Source: Lachnospiraceae bacterium
Lineage (GTDB): Bacteria > Bacillota > Clostridia > Lachnospirales > Lachnospiraceae
Length of the DNA: 64,000 bases
Reading direction: 5' to 3'
Assembly (NCBI GenBank): GCA_009777715.1
Contig: WRLH01000004.1
Coordinates: forward strand, 79,088-143,087
Shown piece by piece: positions 1 through 7,817 of this stretch (positions within the stretch are counted from its first letter, which is position 1; each line of letters starts with the position of its first letter). The position numbers and the translations under genes are program-made. The notes below the pieces were generated by a model. The model saw only the letters and a program-made list of their open reading frames with translations, searched no databases and was not told the origin of the DNA.

Positions 1-250
1 CACCCATTAATATCTGTAGCAGTATTTTATCCTTTAAAAAGCCAATTTCTTTCACCGTTTCTTTATCGCGCCGCATAAAAAAGATTACCGGTATTAACAT
101 TGGCCACCACGCTACGATAGGCAAAATCAACCGTAATGCCACTTGAGCATTTGAGGCGATATTATTTACCCAACTTATAAAGAGAAGGGTAAGTAACGTA
201 AATGCAAAGGTTATTATTATCTGGATGACGTTTTTCTTTTTTGCTTCCAT
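1..250 (-). CDS. CPBP-type membrane protein, N-terminal part, cut by window edge
   Basis: The reading frame runs from an ATG at 250 off the left edge, giving 83 residues. An AGGAG motif lies 8 bases before the start. The protein opens with a lysine-rich tip, two hydrophobic segments (about residues 8-27 and 38-58), an RRDKE turn and a stretch ending ...GFLKDKILLQILMG. That layout resembles the N-terminus of CPBP (Abi/CAAX-protease-like) intramembrane proteins, in which a GxxK patch precedes the next helix. The catalytic EExxxR motif would lie outside the window, so activity cannot be judged. Family assignment is inference from layout only. Confidence 0.55.
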   Translation of the reverse strand, partial: MEAKKKNVIQIIITFAFTLLTLLFISWVNNIASNAQVALRLILPIVAWWPMLIPVIFFMRRDKETVKEIGFLKDKILLQILMG

Positions 251-307
251 TATGTTCTCCTATTATCCCTGTTGCCACTATTTCAATGATAACATCGATT
301 ATTCCAC

Positions 308-337
308 AGTATAGCCTGTAGATAGGATTCTTGTCAA
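308..337 (-). promoter_or_regulatory. Sigma-A-type promoter for the left-edge gene
   Basis: On the minus strand TTGACA (337-332) and TATACT (313-308) are separated by 18 bases, about 60 bases before the start at 250. The match is good for a vegetative promoter. Confidence 0.6.
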
Positions 338-442
338 GTTTAGAAGCAATGAAATCAGTGCAGAATTATAAGGAAAGCGGTGAATGAGAAAGTGTATATA
401 TCACAGATCGGGAATCAATCCCTATGAATATTATTTTTTTTG

Positions 443-486
443 TAGACAATAATATTTGCGTATGTTATAATACATACAAAGTATGT
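443..486 (+). promoter_or_regulatory. Toxin-antitoxin promoter with overlapping operator half-sites
   Basis: TAGACA (443-448) and a perfect TATAAT (466-471) are 17 bases apart. The -10 is framed by inverted half-sites GTATGT (460-465) and ACATAC (472-477), and a further GTATGT lies at 481-486. Three alternating half-sites over the -10 fit autorepression by a ribbon-helix-helix antitoxin or antitoxin-toxin complex, as known for RelB/DinJ operons. Confidence 0.65.
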
Positions 487-507
487 CATTAAAAAGGAGT
501 GCAAGCA

Positions 508-783
508 ATGGCTAATCATACTACTATTCGCCTTGAAGCCGATAAAAAAGAAGAGTTTGCTAAATTATGTGAAAGCATGGGCTTAAGTGTTTCAGGTGCA
601 ATCAATATTTTTGTAACAAAGGTTTTGCAAGTCCGGCGTATTCCATTTGATATCTCCGCAGATGCGGATCCTTTTTATGCAGATGTGAATCAACGTTTCT
701 TACTTGAATCAATCGCTCAATTAGAGCGTGGAGAGGGGAAAACATTTGATGATGTCAGTAAAATTTTCACCGAACGCACTTAA
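508..783 (+). CDS. RelB/DinJ-family antitoxin
   Basis: 91 residues from ATG 508, preceded by AAAAAGGAG with 8-base spacing; an in-frame GTG at 499 lies inside that site and is unlikely. The N-terminus (TTIRLEADKKEEFAKLCESMGLSVSGAI broken at the turn) has the strand-helix-helix pattern of RelB/DinJ ribbon-helix-helix antitoxins, including the SVSGAINIF segment. The charged C-terminal half should wrap the toxin. It would dimerise, bind the operator just upstream and neutralise the downstream YoeB-like RNase, whose reading frame overlaps its 3' end by 35 bases. The antitoxin is intact although the toxin is not. Confidence 0.85.
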   Translation: MANHTTIRLEADKKEEFAKLCESMGLSVSGAINIFVTKVLQVRRIPFDISADADPFYADVNQRFLLESIAQLERGEGKTFDDVSKIFTERT

Positions 784-1011
784 ACAATTCTTTGACAAGA
801 AAAGGATAAACGTCTTTTTAAGGCACTAAAGAAAATCATCGAGGACACCCAAAGAAACGGAACTGGCGGATTAGGGCATTCTGAACCCCTTAAAGAAAAT
901 CTTTCGGGATGGTGGAGCAAAAAGCTCGACGAAGGCAACAGAATGGTTTTTCGTGTCACCGAGAACACGGTAGAAATCGCTGAATGCTATACCCATTACG
1001 GCGATAAATAG
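749..1011 (+). pseudogene. YoeB-family toxin with a one-base frameshift
   Basis: Starting at ATG 749 or 752 the frame reads MSVKFSPNALKQFFD and then hits TAA after 26 codons. From about base 798 another frame continues QEKDKRLFKALKKIIEDTQ... and ends ...AECYTHYGDK at TAG 1011. The second part carries YoeB/RelE-fold hallmarks: EPLKENLSGWWSKKL, RMVFRV and the terminal CYTHY. The two pieces abut with no missing residues except one base, near TTTGACAAG, where YoeB proteins normally read a Trp-Gln. The length is 263 nt, one short of 88 codons. The simplest reading is a single-base deletion inactivating the mRNA interferase; a sequencing error is the alternative. Confidence 0.8.
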
Positions 1012-1099
1012 TTAATTTAGCATTTAAGAATAATCGTGAAAAGATTGACATTCGGCTGTTTGTCGGAAATCTTGAAAAGCTTATATTCACTACTTCTAA

Positions 1100-1172
1100 C
1101 GTCCCCGAGACGATTTGAACGTCCGACCCCTCGCTTAGGAGGCGAGTGCTCTATCCACTGAGCTACGGAGAC
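1100..1172 (-). tRNA. tRNA-Arg (anticodon CCT)
   Basis: Read on the minus strand, GTCTCCG pairs with CGGGGAC as the acceptor stem (one G-U). The D arm contains AGCTCAGTGGATAGAGC. The anticodon stem CTCGC/GCGAG encloses CTCCTAA, giving CCT for AGG codons, and the T arm has GTTCAAATC. No CCA is encoded. It is followed at short distance by the DUF3881-like gene end. Confidence 0.93.
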
Positions 1173-1197
1173 TTAATTAATACTCACACTTTTTGCC

Positions 1198-2084
1198 CTA
1201 ATCACCAGGGAAGTTTATATATCCCTGCGCCCAAATAAGCCCTTTAAAGCGGCGGCCGACTTCCGGGTCGCCAAGAAGGTCACTTTCATTGATACAAATA
1301 TCAAGTTTGATATCGTTGCAACTAATTTTAAGCTGATAAATGCCTTCGCCGGTCTGGCTATTATGAACTAAACGGGAATCAATGATTTCGCCCATTACCG
1401 AATAATGGTCACATTCAACCCCGTAAGGCATAAAGAACGTATCAACCAGGCTGAAAACATCTTCTGTATGAATCCGCTTCGATATCGTTGTATAAGTGTC
1501 CATATCCTCAAGGGTCAGGCTTTCAATTGCTTCTTCGTCACCTTGCCGCGCTGCTTGGATAAGGCTGCTCCTGTTAATGTTGGCGCGATTTATCCGGCGT
1601 TGGTCATGCTCATTTTTTATGATCGGAAATAATATTGTTCCCTCAATTGAAAGGCCGGACAAGGTTAATGTCGTATTGCGGACTGGAAGCTTGCCGGCAA
1701 TTTTAAGCTTTACATAGTTAATCATGTTTTGCAGGTAAAAAATAAGTGACACGCCTACCCGGATATCATCACAAACCCCGGCGTAAGATTCCTGTGAAGC
1801 ATGGCGTTCAACAGACACATCTTCACTGGTTGATATTGATGACCCGCGCAGATAAGGATAAAAATATTCGTAAATGAATTTGTCGTTGCTATCAAATTCA
1901 CCGCAGACAGCAACACCAATATTGTCGGCAAAATCCTTTGTAAACTCCGCCAAAACAACATTGTCAGCGTTCATTGTATAAGTGTATGATGTCGATTGGA
2001 TAACAATATCTGTTAAAAGCTGTTTTACTTCGTTGCGGTCAGTTAATCGGCTAAAGCCGATTGCGCGCATATATCTGTGCAAGG
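1198..2084 (-). CDS. DUF3881-like conserved protein next to serS
   Basis: About 295 residues. A GTG further upstream lies inside the Shine-Dalgarno AGGAGGTGA; the TTG at 2084 has 8-base spacing and gives MHRYMRAIGFSRL, the opening I associate with the clostridial DUF3881 family. No signal peptide, membrane segment or catalytic motif is visible. The protein is acidic with mixed alpha/beta character. It sits immediately downstream of serS (23-base gap), so the two are probably co-transcribed. Function is unknown. Confidence 0.7.
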
Positions 2085-2107
2085 ATTTCACCTCCTTTTT
2101 GGTTTAA

Positions 2108-3403
2108 TCACGGAGTAAGCAATGTTGCCCCGCCCATGTATTTGCTAAGGACTGCCGGAATGCGGACTGACCCATCGGCCTGTAAATTATTTTCAAGGTA
2201 TGCGATTAGCATCCGCGGCGGTGCAACAACGGTATTGTTAAGGGTATGGGCAAAATACTTTCCGCTTTCTCCATTAATACGGATCTTAAGCCGCCTGGCT
2301 TGGGCGTCACCCAAGTTTGAACAGCTTCCGACCTCAAAATATTTCTGCTGCCGGGGCGACCATGCTTCTATATCGTATGATTTTGTTTTCAGATCGGCTA
2401 AATCTCCGGAGCAGCATTCCAAAGTCCGGACTGGGATATCAAGTGAGCGGAACAAGTCAACGGTATTTTGCCATAATTTACCAAACCAGAACGATGAATC
2501 CTCCGGCTTGCAGACAACTATCATTTCTTGCTTTTCAAATTGATGAATCCGGTAAATGCCACGCTCTTCCAAGCCATGGGCCCCTTTTTCTTTCCTGAAG
2601 CACGGCGAATAACTAGTCAAGGTCTGCGGTAAACTGTCCTCATTAATAATGCTGTTGATATATTTACCAATCATGGAATGTTCAGATGTGCCAATCAAAT
2701 ATAAATCTTCACCCTCGATTTTGTACATCATCGCATCCATTTCCGTAAAACTCATTACCCCGGTAACAACGTCCGCACGAATCATAAAAGGGGGGACACA
2801 GTAAGTAAATCCACGCTCAATCATAAAATCGCGGGCGTATGAGATAACAGCCGAATGAAGTCTTGCGATATCGCCAAGCAAATAATAAAAGCCTTGTCCC
2901 GCTACTTTTCTGGCCGAGTCCAAATCAAGCCCGGCGAAGCTTTCCATAATCTCAACATGATAAGGAATTTCAAAATCAGGGACAACTGCCTCGCCGTAAA
3001 TATTAACTTCGACATTTTCACTGTCGTCACGGCCAATCGGAACATCGTCGCCAATGATACTGGGGATCGTCATCATGATTTGATTTATTTTTTCATCAAG
3101 CTCATTTTCACGCTGCTCTAATTCTTGCAGTTTTTTCGCTTGGGCGGCAACAAGAGCTTTTTTTTCTTCGGCTTCTGTTAAAAACTTTGGATCTTTTTTG
3201 CCTTGTGCCATCAAAGCACCGATTTCTTTGGAAATTTTGTTGCGGTTCGCCCGCAGGTCATCGGCTTCTTGCTTTGAATTGCGGTTATTTAAATCAAGCT
3301 CAATAACTTCATCAACTAGATGAAGCTTATGGTCTTGAAATTTTTTACGGATATTTTCCTTGACAATTTCCGGATTATCCCTAAGAAACTTTATGTCGAT
3401 CAT
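2108..3403 (-). CDS. serS: Seryl-tRNA synthetase
   Basis: 431 residues, normal length for SerRS. It charges tRNA-Ser with serine in the cytoplasm. The N-terminal 110 residues form the long antiparallel coiled coil typical of the tRNA-binding arm (KKDPKFLTEAEEKKALVAAQ and neighbours). The class II catalytic core follows: motif 2 around SPCFRKEKGAHGLEERGIYR-H-QFEK and motif 3 near NNTVVAPPRMLIAYLEN. The start ATG at 3403 has an AAGAGG site. No T-box leader fits in the 69 bases before it, so regulation is not evident. Confidence 0.97.
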   Translation of the reverse strand: MIDIKFLRDNPEIVKENIRKKFQDHKLHLVDEVIELDLNNRNSKQEADDLRANRNKISKEIGALMAQGKKDPKFLTEAEEKKALVAAQAKKLQELEQRENELDEKINQIMMTIPSIIGDDVPIGRDDSENVEVNIYGEAVVPDFEIPYHVEIMESFAGLDLDSARKVAGQGFYYLLGDIARLHSAVISYARDFMIERGFTYCVPPFMIRADVVTGVMSFTEMDAMMYKIEGEDLYLIGTSEHSMIGKYINSIINEDSLPQTLTSYSPCFRKEKGAHGLEERGIYRIHQFEKQEMIVVCKPEDSSFWFGKLWQNTVDLFRSLDIPVRTLECCSGDLADLKTKSYDIEAWSPRQQKYFEVGSCSNLGDAQARRLKIRINGESGKYFAHTLNNTVVAPPRMLIAYLENNLQADGSVRIPAVLSKYMGGATLLTP

Positions 3404-3472
3404 CTAAACCTCTTCATTCTTTAATAATCCATTCTACTATGGATTGCTCCATATTTCTAGTGCCAAATTACT

Positions 3473-4528
3473 CTACTCAACCACCTTAACGATAAAAACC
3501 GTTTTTTTCTTCATCATATCAATTAGTTTGAACTCTTTTAATGGATTTCCGTCAACGTCCTTGATAATCTTTAGAACCGGGCGTTCAGAAAAAGCCCTGT
3601 TTTGCCTGACCACCATGCCTGTCTCGCCATCGTTGGTGACAACGATGCTGCCAACCGGATAAACCGCAAGAAACTCTAACAGGGCATTAACTACTTTTTC
3701 ATCATATTTGAAACCGCGCAGTACTTTAAGATTCTCAATTGCTTCGTAAACTTTCCATCTTTCTTGGCAAATCCCGCAAATCATTTCATCAAACGTATCG
3801 CAGACGGCAACAATTCTGGCTTCCAGCGGAATTTCTTTTATCTTCATGGGAAAGCCGGAGCCGTCTATATGCTCATGATGGTATAGGATAATCATTTTGG
3901 CCGGATCGCTTATCCATGTTTCTTCTTTTATCGAGGAATAGCCATAAATCGGGTGCTTGAAATACTCGACTGCTTCAACCGTATTAAAATCATCAATGCT
4001 CCTGCCGTGATAATCAAAATCAATATAACGCAGGCCAATGTCATGAAGCAGGCAAGCAACACTTATGTCATGAACTTTTTCTTCATTTAGCCCTAACTTA
4101 AGGGCAACTAAAGCCGCCAAACTGCAAGTCGAAATTGAATGCTCATACAGATCAGAACTCCGTTCCTTGATATCATAAATCCGGTCAACGACTTCTTTTT
4201 CATTCAAAATAGTCACAACGATATCTTCTGCGGTTTTGCTTAACTCGCGCAATTCTTTGTTGCGGCTGTAGGTGTGCTTTTCCAGAATATTGCGGACGTT
4301 CTTGTGGATTAACACTTCAATGTCCTGCTTAATAACTGATACCGCTTCAATATTGCGGTGGTTTTCATCGAAAATATATACGTCAGTTACGCCTAAGGTT
4401 TTTAGCTTTTCAATATAATCTTCGGTTAATTCTGTACCTTCTGCTAACAGAATCTGAAAATCATAACTAAATACAGCCCTCGATAGTAACTGGCCTTCTG
4501 CCAAGTCTTCTACCTTGCAAAGTTTCAT
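3473..4528 (-). CDS. HD-GYP domain phosphodiesterase
   Basis: 351 residues. Residues 1-110 form an N-terminal region beginning MKLCKVEDLAEGQLL that is common before HD-GYP domains. The metal-binding HD is H162-D163 in LLHDIGL, followed by HHEHIDGSGFP at 217-227, the HD-GYP signature with Phe for Tyr in the GYP triad, a common variant. Such enzymes hydrolyse cyclic di-GMP and sometimes related cyclic dinucleotides. There are no membrane segments, so it acts in the cytoplasm. It lies between DUF4446 and serS on the same strand. No partner diguanylate cyclase (GGDEF) is present in the window. Confidence 0.88.
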   Translation of the reverse strand: MKLCKVEDLAEGQLLSRAVFSYDFQILLAEGTELTEDYIEKLKTLGVTDVYIFDENHRNIEAVSVIKQDIEVLIHKNVRNILEKHTYSRNKELRELSKTAEDIVVTILNEKEVVDRIYDIKERSSDLYEHSISTCSLAALVALKLGLNEEKVHDISVACLLHDIGLRYIDFDYHGRSIDDFNTVEAVEYFKHPIYGYSSIKEETWISDPAKMIILYHHEHIDGSGFPMKIKEIPLEARIVAVCDTFDEMICGICQERWKVYEAIENLKVLRGFKYDEKVVNALLEFLAVYPVGSIVVTNDGETGMVVRQNRAFSERPVLKIIKDVDGNPLKEFKLIDMMKKKTVFIVKVVE

Positions 4529-4587
4529 AATTAATCCCTGTCCGCTCCCCAGCGGTTCTCAATATTTGAAGCGTTTTAGCTCCTTAA

Positions 4588-5106
4588 TCATACTTGCTTT
4601 TCACCACGTGCCATCTCAAGTGCTTGCTTTTCTTCATCTCCCAAGTGAATTACGCTGGTCCCAGCAATGATTTCTTTTGTATATGTGTAACAGCCCTCAA
4701 CGCTATGAACTGAATTTAAGACAAAGCCATTGTTTTCTTCGTCTAATAAAGCCAAACTAAAACTAAGCTTGCCGCCCATTTGATTAAAAGCGTCGTACTT
4801 AACTAATCCGGCTTTTTGAAAGGCGTGTGCTGCTTTCTTAAATAAAGTAGCAATATCTTTTCGGTTTTTTTCAACGGCCGTTTTTACGTATTTCGTATCT
4901 TCATATAACCTGATAATGTCCTCTTCTAATGAGCGGGCATTGTTCCCTTGCATGAATTTTTGGTATTTTTTATTCAGCTTTGAAAATTTCACAAGCAAGA
5001 TGATAATCATTAAAAGCAAGCAAAAAACTATTGCCAAAAACACTATCAAAACAATACCAATGTCAAGGTTTCCTAATCCTATGTTTCTTAGTAAGCTGCT
5101 ATCCAT
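4588..5106 (-). CDS. DUF4446-like membrane-anchored protein
   Basis: 172 residues with one strong membrane helix (about 17-38, rich in Ile/Leu/Val), then a basic and coiled-coil segment (40-90) and a compact domain containing KYDAFNQMGGKLSFSLALLD, NNGFVLNSVH and YTKEI. This is the DUF4446 layout found beside parB in Clostridia. It is encoded 42 bases after parB and probably shares its transcript. The biochemical role is unknown; its position suggests a link to chromosome or cell-pole biology, which is inference. Confidence 0.8.
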   Translation of the reverse strand: MDSSLLRNIGLGNLDIGIVLIVFLAIVFCLLLMIIILLVKFSKLNKKYQKFMQGNNARSLEEDIIRLYEDTKYVKTAVEKNRKDIATLFKKAAHAFQKAGLVKYDAFNQMGGKLSFSLALLDEENNGFVLNSVHSVEGCYTYTKEIIAGTSVIHLGDEEKQALEMARGEKQV

Positions 5107-5148
5107 CCTTTTGTCCTCTTAGATAAGTTAGTATGCCATTTGCTGGGA

Positions 5149-6036
5149 CTAACTTATTTTTTCTATTATTCTGTCAAAATCGTCATGGTTATAAAATTCA
5201 ATTTCGATTTTCCCAGTACCCTCACCTTTTGCCGTGATTGAAACCTTTGTGCCAAGAATTACTTTGAGCTTTTCCGCCATGTCTTGATAAATAAAATCAA
5301 GACTCGTGTCGATGGCTTTGGCTGAAATTTTGTCTATTATTGTTTTGCCCCAGTTTTTAACTAGTTTTTCGACATCGCGGACACTTAGCTTTTCATCAAA
5401 AATTTTCTGTGCAATGGCGTATTGCTGCTCGGTATCTTCAATCGTAATTAAAGCGCGGGCATGGCCTGTTGTAATCATCTCCGTAATAATCATCTGCTGG
5501 ACTTCGTCAGATAATTTTAGTAGGCGAATCGAATTAGTCACCGCGGTCCGGCTTTTAGAAACACGTTCCGCAATCTCATCTTGCTTTAGATTAAATTCAG
5601 TCAGCAAGCGTTTAAAAGCTTGGGCTTCCTCGATTGGGTTCAAGTCTTCCCGCTGAATATTTTCAATCAAAGAAATTTCGACAATTTCTTGGTCGGAATA
5701 GTTCTTGATAATAACCGGTATTTCCTTTAGTCCCGCTTTTTTTGCTGCCCTCCACCGCCGTTCACCAGCGATTATTTCGTAATATTTAGTGCGGTCTTGA
5801 ACCAAAATCGGCTGGAGCAAGCCAAACTGTTTGATTGAGTCTGCCAGTTCTTCTAAAGCATCTTCATCAAAGTTTTTGCGGGGCTGGTCACGGTTGGGTT
5901 CGACTTTGATTATGCTGACCAAGGTCTCGCCAGTTTCTTTGCTTTCGTCTTTTGCGGTTTTTTGATTTGCTTTTTGTGTTTCAGTTGTACTTGGGATTAA
6001 AGCGTCCAATCCCTTTCCTAATCCTCTTGCTGCCAT
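5149..6036 (-). CDS. parB: Chromosome-partitioning protein ParB (Spo0J)
   Basis: 295 residues. It opens with MAARGLGKGLDALIP, the short ParA-stimulating N-terminal motif. The ParB/CTPase core follows, with the GERRWRAAKKAGL box, and then a helix-turn-helix (LKQDEIAERVSKSRTAVTN) for parS recognition, with a C-terminal dimerisation domain. It loads on parS and spreads as a CTP-dependent clamp. Its Shine-Dalgarno AAAGGA lies inside the end of parA, indicating translational coupling. Two parS sites lie about 90-150 bases upstream of parA. Confidence 0.97.
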   Translation of the reverse strand: MAARGLGKGLDALIPSTTETQKANQKTAKDESKETGETLVSIIKVEPNRDQPRKNFDEDALEELADSIKQFGLLQPILVQDRTKYYEIIAGERRWRAAKKAGLKEIPVIIKNYSDQEIVEISLIENIQREDLNPIEEAQAFKRLLTEFNLKQDEIAERVSKSRTAVTNSIRLLKLSDEVQQMIITEMITTGHARALITIEDTEQQYAIAQKIFDEKLSVRDVEKLVKNWGKTIIDKISAKAIDTSLDFIYQDMAEKLKVILGTKVSITAKGEGTGKIEIEFYNHDDFDRIIEKIS

Positions 6037-6039
6037 ATC

Positions 6040-6807
6040 TCAACTATCCTTTCTGTTGATTACTTCGTCTGCAAGTAACATATACGCTTCCGCTCCGGCG
6101 GACTTTGGGTCATATTTATTTATAGGCAGGCCATAGCTAGGGGCTTCGGCTAGCCTGATGTTCCGGGGAATAACGGTTTCATAAACTCTTTGGTTAAGGT
6201 GGTTCTTGACATTCTCTACTACTTGCGCTGATAAATTGGTTCGTGAGTCAAACATTGTAAAAACAACGCCTTCCATGTCTAACGCCGGATTCAGTCTTTC
6301 CTTAACTAGATTTACTGTGTGGATAAGCTGGCTTAATCCTTCTAAAGCGTAATATTCGCATTGAATCGGAACTAACACCGTGTTTGCTGTTGTCATGGCA
6401 TTAATTGTCAGCATACTGAGCGCCGGAGGGCAGTCGATAATTATGTAGTCGTATTGGCCGCTCACCCATTCAATCTCGTTTCTTAAGATATATTCTTTCT
6501 TGTCTACGCCGATGAGTTCTATTTCGGCTGCGGCTAGATTAACGTTCGATGGAATGATTGAAACGCCCGGAATTATATCTTTAATAATACATTCGTTTAT
6601 GGAGCAATCGCCTAATAATAGTTCATAAATAGTAAATGTCAAAGAGTTTTTCTCAACTCCAAATCCGCTCGTTGTATTTCCTTGCGGGTCTGCATCTACA
6701 ACAAGAACTTTCTTATTTTTTTCTGCCAAAGCCGCTGACAGGTTTATCGAGGTCGTTGTTTTGCCGACTCCGCCTTTTTGGTTTGTTACTGCTATTATTC
6801 TTCCCAT
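6040..6807 (-). CDS. parA: Chromosome-partitioning ATPase ParA (Soj)
   Basis: 255 residues, the short chromosomal type without an N-terminal HTH. The deviant Walker A is KGGVGKTT at residues 11-18, and Walker B ends in IIIDCPPALS. It binds nucleoid DNA in its ATP dimer form and works with ParB on origin segregation, and on DnaA control in Bacillus-like bacteria. It is first in a parA-parB-DUF4446-HD-GYP-serS-DUF3881 run. The leader upstream contains the parS sites. Confidence 0.97.
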   Translation of the reverse strand: MGRIIAVTNQKGGVGKTTTSINLSAALAEKNKKVLVVDADPQGNTTSGFGVEKNSLTFTIYELLLGDCSINECIIKDIIPGVSIIPSNVNLAAAEIELIGVDKKEYILRNEIEWVSGQYDYIIIDCPPALSMLTINAMTTANTVLVPIQCEYYALEGLSQLIHTVNLVKERLNPALDMEGVVFTMFDSRTNLSAQVVENVKNHLNQRVYETVIPRNIRLAEAPSYGLPINKYDPKSAGAEAYMLLADEVINRKDS

Positions 6808-6892
6808 TTTGTATTTAGCCTTTCATTTTGCCAAACGTTTCACATTCCATTATTTATGTTTCACGAAGATTTATCTATATATTGGGCTTTGA

Positions 6893-6908
6893 TGTTTCAC
6901 GTGAAACA
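6893..6908. promoter_or_regulatory. parS site 1 (perfect)
   Basis: TGTTTCACGTGAAACA is the exact 16-bp palindromic ParB-binding consensus of B. subtilis-type chromosomes. It lies upstream of parA and about 17 kb from the dnaA-dnaN gap. Confidence 0.95.
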
Positions 6909-6939
6909 TATCTTGTGTTTCTTGAGCAGTTGGACAAGT

Positions 6940-6955
6940 TGTTTCACGTGAAACT
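6940..6955. promoter_or_regulatory. parS site 2 (15/16)
   Basis: TGTTTCACGTGAAACT differs from the consensus only in the last base. It lies 31 bases after site 1. A half-site, TGTTTCACG, is also present at 6857-6865. Confidence 0.88.
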
Positions 6956-6972
6956 AATTTTTATTTAGTTTT

Positions 6973-7085
6973 AGATTGCGGCTCGGAGGCCGCAATGACG
7001 AAGCGTTGCCAGTTGCTGTGGTCTCGGCGGAGACTGCAATGTCGAAAAGTCATTTTGAGTCATTGCGGGCTTGACCCGCAATCTC
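6973..7085. repeat. ATTGCGG/CCGCAAT palindromic repeat, copy A
   Basis: A 28-base palindromic block (6973-7000; arms GATTGCGGC and GCCGCAATG) is followed by a related hairpin at 7059-7085 with arms ATTGCGGGC and CCCGCAATC. The 28-base block matches the block at 38523-38550 in 27 of 28 positions. It fills the gap between the parS sites and the end of the response-regulator gene. It is non-coding, probably a dispersed intergenic repeat, and might serve as a bidirectional transcription stop. Confidence 0.8.
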
Positions 7086-7095
7086 CAATTTACTG

Positions 7096-7740
7096 CTAAT
7101 AAAGCTTCACCACGTCATTCTTAATTGCAAAAACTGCTGCCTGTGTCCGGTCGGAAACCTCAATCTTCCTAAAAATGCTGGAAATATGGTTTTTTACCGT
7201 TCTCTCGCTTATATTCAAATTGATTCCGATCTCTTTATTAAATAGCCCTCCGGCAATTTGCGTTAAAATCTCCAATTCCCTTTTTGTGAGCAAAGCCAGT
7301 TTTACTTTATCTATATCCCTTTTGATTAGACGTGAATTAAGTGAGGGAATAAGATTTGATTGGATATAAGTTCCGCCAGCCACAATTGCATTAATAGCTG
7401 TTTTAAGCTCGATGAATCCAGCATCTTTTAGGATATAACCTTCCGCGCCAATATCAACAGCTTTTACTAAATACTCTATCTCATTATGTACTGTCAGCAC
7501 TAAAACTTTTATTTCGCTCTTATTTGTTTTCAGTTCATCTAAAACATCAATTCCATTAATTTTCGGCATATTAATATCTAGGAGCAGGATATGAGGTTTG
7601 ATTCTCTTTAGAACTTCTAAGCATTCGAGGCCATCACTTGCTTCAGCAATAACTTCCATGCTGCCATCAAATTCTAAAAGCTTCTTTATTCCTTCTCTTA
7701 TAAGCACATGATCATCAGCCAATACTATTTTGATACTCAT
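7096..7740 (-). CDS. NarL/DegU-family response regulator
   Basis: 214 residues. The receiver domain (1-120) has acidic pocket D9-D10, phospho-acceptor D55 in LLLDINMP and conserved K105-type lysine in YILKDAG. A LuxR-type HTH occupies about 150-205 (LTKRELEILTQIAGG, NISERTVKNHISS). It should act as a dimeric DNA-binding activator phosphorylated by the kinase encoded 77 bases upstream. The pair sits between parA and rsmG, an unusual location. Target genes cannot be read from the sequence. Confidence 0.92.
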   Translation of the reverse strand: MSIKIVLADDHVLIREGIKKLLEFDGSMEVIAEASDGLECLEVLKRIKPHILLLDINMPKINGIDVLDELKTNKSEIKVLVLTVHNEIEYLVKAVDIGAEGYILKDAGFIELKTAINAIVAGGTYIQSNLIPSLNSRLIKRDIDKVKLALLTKRELEILTQIAGGLFNKEIGINLNISERTVKNHISSIFRKIEVSDRTQAAVFAIKNDVVKLY

Positions 7741-7817
7741 CTTTATATCCCATCTCCGCTTTCGCCGGACTCAAAATCAAAACTCTAATCTATTTGAGTA
7801 ATTAAAAGTGCTTAAAC

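Noticed and set aside
749..860. Programmed -1 frameshift making full-length YoeB
   Set aside because: The zone between the two frames has no canonical slippery heptamer in phase and no downstream stem; the deletion explains the family alignment (QEKDKR retained) better.
3404..3472. T-box leader for serS
   Set aside because: Only 69 bases separate serS from the preceding gene and no T-box sequence or terminator is present.
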